Positions 5,092-6,851 of a stretch of 6,851 nucleotides of DNA are shown here, piece after piece. Origin of the DNA: Sulfurospirillum sp. UBA1314 (lineage in GTDB: Bacteria; Campylobacterota; Campylobacteria; Campylobacterales; Sulfurospirillaceae); NCBI GenBank assembly GCA_002307095.1, contig DBTO01000253.1, forward strand, positions 1-6,851. The letters are read 5' to 3'. The notes under the pieces were generated by a model, which saw only the letters and a program-made list of their open reading frames with translations, was not told where the DNA came from and did no database searches. Position numbers and translations under genes: made by a program. The number at the start of each line of letters is the position of its first letter. The first letter of the stretch is position 1.

Positions 5092-5448
5092 TTATTTTCT
5101 AAGTTCTTTAATTTTTGCAGCTTTACCGCGTCTATCTCTAAGGTAAAAGAGTTTCGCACGTCTTACAACACCACGTCTAAGAACAACGATTTCATCGATG
5201 CTATCAGAATAGATTGGGAAAATTCTCTCAACACCAACACTGTTTGCACCGATTTTTCTTACCATGAAGGTTTCGCCTGTACCCGTACCACGTCTCGCAA
5301 TACAAATACCCTCAAAATTTTGAACACGTTGTTTGTCGCCTTCAATAATTTTTACAGCAACTCTGAGTGTGTCGCCTGCTCTAAATTCAGGAACGTTCTT
5401 TGCAGCAATTTGTCCTGCTTCAAAAGCTTCAATATATTTATTTCTCAT
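5092..5448 (-). CDS. rplS: 50S ribosomal protein L19
   Basis: L19 is a 50S subunit protein located at the interface with the 30S subunit, where it takes part in an intersubunit bridge. The 118-residue length is normal. The N-terminal FRAGDTLRVAVKIIEG and the central NFEGICIARRGTGTGETFMVRKI are typical, and the family signature VERIFPIYSDSIDEIVVLRRGVVRRAKLFYLRDRRGKAAKI fills residues 73-113. The ATG at 5448 is preceded by AAAGGAT, seven bases away. The gene lies 21 bases behind trmD and is last in its operon, ending at a strong terminator. The rimM-trmD-rplS order is widely conserved in bacteria. Confidence 0.98.
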   Translation of the reverse strand: MRNKYIEAFEAGQIAAKNVPEFRAGDTLRVAVKIIEGDKQRVQNFEGICIARRGTGTGETFMVRKIGANSVGVERIFPIYSDSIDEIVVLRRGVVRRAKLFYLRDRRGKAAKIKELRK

Positions 5449-5469
5449 TTAGTATCCTTTTTGTTCATT

Positions 5470-6162
5470 CTAATGCTTCGCGTTAAAGCGAGAAAACAGA
5501 TCGGGTCTGAAATATTTTGTCTTAAATTCAGACATTTTATTTTTTAAGCTTGTGATTTTAGCGTGGTTTCCCTTTAAAAACTCTGAGGGCACGGATTTAT
5601 TTTCATAAATCGGTGGTTTTGAGAAACACGGTGCCTCTAATAGTGGGCTCTCAAAACTCTCCATACTCAAAGAGTCCTCGTTTCCAAGAACGCCTTTGAT
5701 GTTGCGACTGATCGCATCACTCATCACAAGACTCGGAAGTTCGCCTCCCGTTAACACATAATCACCTATGCAAAAAAGCTCGTCGGCAAATGTTTCAATC
5801 ACACGCTCATCAATTCCCTCATAACGACCACTCACAAAAACCAGATGTTTTTTCTTGGCGAGTCGTTTCGCATCGTTTTGCGTAAACAGTTTTCCAGAGG
5901 GCGTCGGGAAAATAATATACGCTTCAGGAGATGCGTGTTTGATGGAACGTAACAGATCAAACAGCGGTTGAGGAAAAAGCACGAGTCCTGCTCCGCCACT
6001 GGCTTGATAGTCATCGACTTTACCATGTTTGTTCAGCGTATAATCACGTGGATTAAAAAACTCAACACTCAAAAGCTCTTTGGCAATGGCACGTTTTAAA
6101 ATGGAATCTTCAAAATACGAAGCGATCAACCCTTCAAAGAGTGTCACATAGGAAAATCGCAT
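5470..6162 (-). CDS. trmD: tRNA (guanine37-N1)-methyltransferase
   Basis: TrmD transfers a methyl group from S-adenosylmethionine to N1 of G37, next to the anticodon, preventing +1 frameshifting. It is a homodimeric SPOUT (trefoil-knot) enzyme. At 230 residues it is close to the usual size. Knot motifs are clear: FVSGRYEGIDERV at 109-121 and CIGDYVLTGGELP at 131-143. GNHAKI near the C-terminus is also typical. Compared with my memory of the E. coli protein, catalytic R154 aligns with R153, but D169, the proposed general base, aligns with E168 (in MESFESPLLEAPCF). The early loop reads VDDYQASGGAG instead of VDDRPYGGGPG. I recall the Helicobacter enzyme also having ESF, so this is likely a lineage trait. 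The start ATG overlaps the rimM stop by one base (TAATG), suggesting translational coupling. Confidence 0.97.
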   Translation of the reverse strand: MRFSYVTLFEGLIASYFEDSILKRAIAKELLSVEFFNPRDYTLNKHGKVDDYQASGGAGLVLFPQPLFDLLRSIKHASPEAYIIFPTPSGKLFTQNDAKRLAKKKHLVFVSGRYEGIDERVIETFADELFCIGDYVLTGGELPSLVMSDAISRNIKGVLGNEDSLSMESFESPLLEAPCFSKPPIYENKSVPSEFLKGNHAKITSLKNKMSEFKTKYFRPDLFSRFNAKH

Positions 6163-6701
6163 TAAGAGTTCTCCAAAATTCCTAAACCATCTTTGCTTAG
6201 AACCTCTTTTTTGGCTTTGTCAAACGTGATAATATAACGTTCAATGTAGGGCAAATAAAACGTTTTAGCAAGCCCCTTTTTCACCAATATCTCATCGGTT
6301 TTGATGACCAAATAATCCGTCGCAGCAATACGCTCTATCTCATCCACTGTACCCAAAACCGTTCCATCGTCATCAATCACGCTTGCCTCAATAAGATCAA
6401 ACCAAAAGAATTCGCCCTCTTGAAGCGCACACTCTTGGATAGAATTTTCGTGCGTGGTAAATAGAAACGTATTGACAAGTTTTGCCGCCACATCTCTGCC
6501 TTGATACCCCACAAACGAGATCAATTCACGAGAAGGATTGTACGAAAAGACTTCAAGCGTCTCACCCTTTTGGGTCGTAAACGTTTTGCCTTTTTTAAAC
6601 TGTTCGGGAAAGTCACATTGAAGGTGAAGTTTAAGCTCACCTTTTAAGCCCACGAGTCGCCCGATTTGAGCGACTTCGATGAGAGAAGATGGATTATTCA
6701 T
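6162..6701 (-). CDS. rimM: Ribosome maturation factor RimM
   Basis: RimM helps assemble the 30S subunit head by binding ribosomal protein S19. The 179-residue length is normal. The N-terminal RimM beta-barrel begins with VAQIGRLVGLKGELKLHL (10-27), the family hallmark. The second domain, a PRC-barrel, starts at EGEFFWFDLIEASVIDDDGTVLGTVDEI (95-122) and continues to the conserved FYLPYIERYI (148-157). The end, DGLGILENS, corresponds to the usual P-E-G-L-L terminal segment. The ATG at 6701 overlaps the end of the upstream KH gene by 8 bases and has only a weak AAAG upstream, so it is probably translated by coupling. Confidence 0.96.
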   Translation of the reverse strand: MNNPSSLIEVAQIGRLVGLKGELKLHLQCDFPEQFKKGKTFTTQKGETLEVFSYNPSRELISFVGYQGRDVAAKLVNTFLFTTHENSIQECALQEGEFFWFDLIEASVIDDDGTVLGTVDEIERIAATDYLVIKTDEILVKKGLAKTFYLPYIERYIITFDKAKKEVLSKDGLGILENS

Positions 6702-6851
6702 CGTTAGCTTTGACAGTCACTCGATACGAGATGCCGTCTTTGGCTTTACATCCAGAGATAAGCGTCTTGAGTGAATTGATCATTTTGCCATCTTTCCCAA
6801 TCAACTTACCCGTATCAATTTTATCGGCATAGATGACAACTTCGCAAAATG
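6694..6851 (-). CDS. khpA: KH-domain RNA-binding protein (KhpA/YlqC-like), 5' end cut by window edge
   Basis: The last 52 codons, excluding the stop, are visible on the minus strand, reading FCEVVIYADKIDTGKLIGKDG and ending VTVKANDE. GKLIGKDGKMINSLKTLISG contains the KH-domain GxxG loop (GKDG) and following helix. This domain forms the core of small proteins of about 75-80 residues (KhpA, formerly YlqC) that bind RNA and, in Gram-positive bacteria, pair with KhpB. Position between rpsP and rimM is the usual context; rpsP would be outside the window. The gene overlaps rimM by 8 bases. The symbol is assigned by family and context. Confidence 0.85.
   Translation of the reverse strand, partial: FCEVVIYADKIDTGKLIGKDGKMINSLKTLISGCKAKDGISYRVTVKANDE

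Noticed and set aside
5002..5547. A 181-codon plus-strand open frame across rplS
   Set aside because: It is antisense to rplS, whose identity is certain. The translation is low-complexity (rich in N, S, F, T) with no family resemblance, and it runs through the terminator hairpin.

Overview
The window looks like the chromosome of a Campylobacterota (Epsilonproteobacteria) member, most likely a free-living Sulfurospirillum-type organism. This placement is an inference. It rests on moderately AT-rich DNA, promoters with clear TATAAT boxes but no obvious -35 boxes, the order KH-domain protein / rimM / trmD / rplS, and a TrmD whose sequence resembles remembered Helicobacter homologues. There are no RNA genes, insertion sequences, CRISPR arrays or prophage genes, and all visible genes look intact apart from the two cut by the window edges.

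From left to right: (1) a minus-strand bioD (dethiobiotin synthetase), cut at the left edge, with its own -10 box. (2) A minus-strand AraC-family regulator with a GyrI-like ligand-binding domain, divergently paired with (3) a plus-strand fold-type I PLP-dependent aminotransferase. The two face each other across about 100 bases that hold mirror-image -10 boxes. (4) A hairpin-rich convergent intergenic region ending in a bidirectional terminator. (5) A minus-strand pair of exported proteins, a DUF4198/NikK-like protein and a NikL-like membrane-anchored protein, which resemble the accessory subunits of ECF-type nickel/cobalt transporters; no transporter core genes are in view. (6) An AT-rich upstream region with a -10 box and repeats. 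(7) A minus-strand DUF89/ARMT1-like metal-dependent phosphatase of the CxxC-containing subfamily. (8) A strong intrinsic terminator ending (9) a tightly packed minus-strand translation operon: a KH-domain RNA-binding protein (cut at the right edge), rimM, trmD and rplS, with overlapping or nearly adjacent genes.

The translation operon is housekeeping: RimM matures the 30S subunit, TrmD makes m1G37 in tRNA, and L19 is a 50S protein. The NikK/NikL-like pair suggests metal (probably nickel) acquisition at the cell envelope. The AraC/aminotransferase pair looks like a self-contained regulator-enzyme unit with unknown ligand and substrate.

I see no clearly new multi-gene system. The most unusual signal is at the DNA level: the palindrome TTTACATGTAAA, or its core TACATGTA, occurs five times in under 7 kb, always inside genes and in all three reading frames. 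That suggests a genome-wide iterated palindrome rather than a protein motif.
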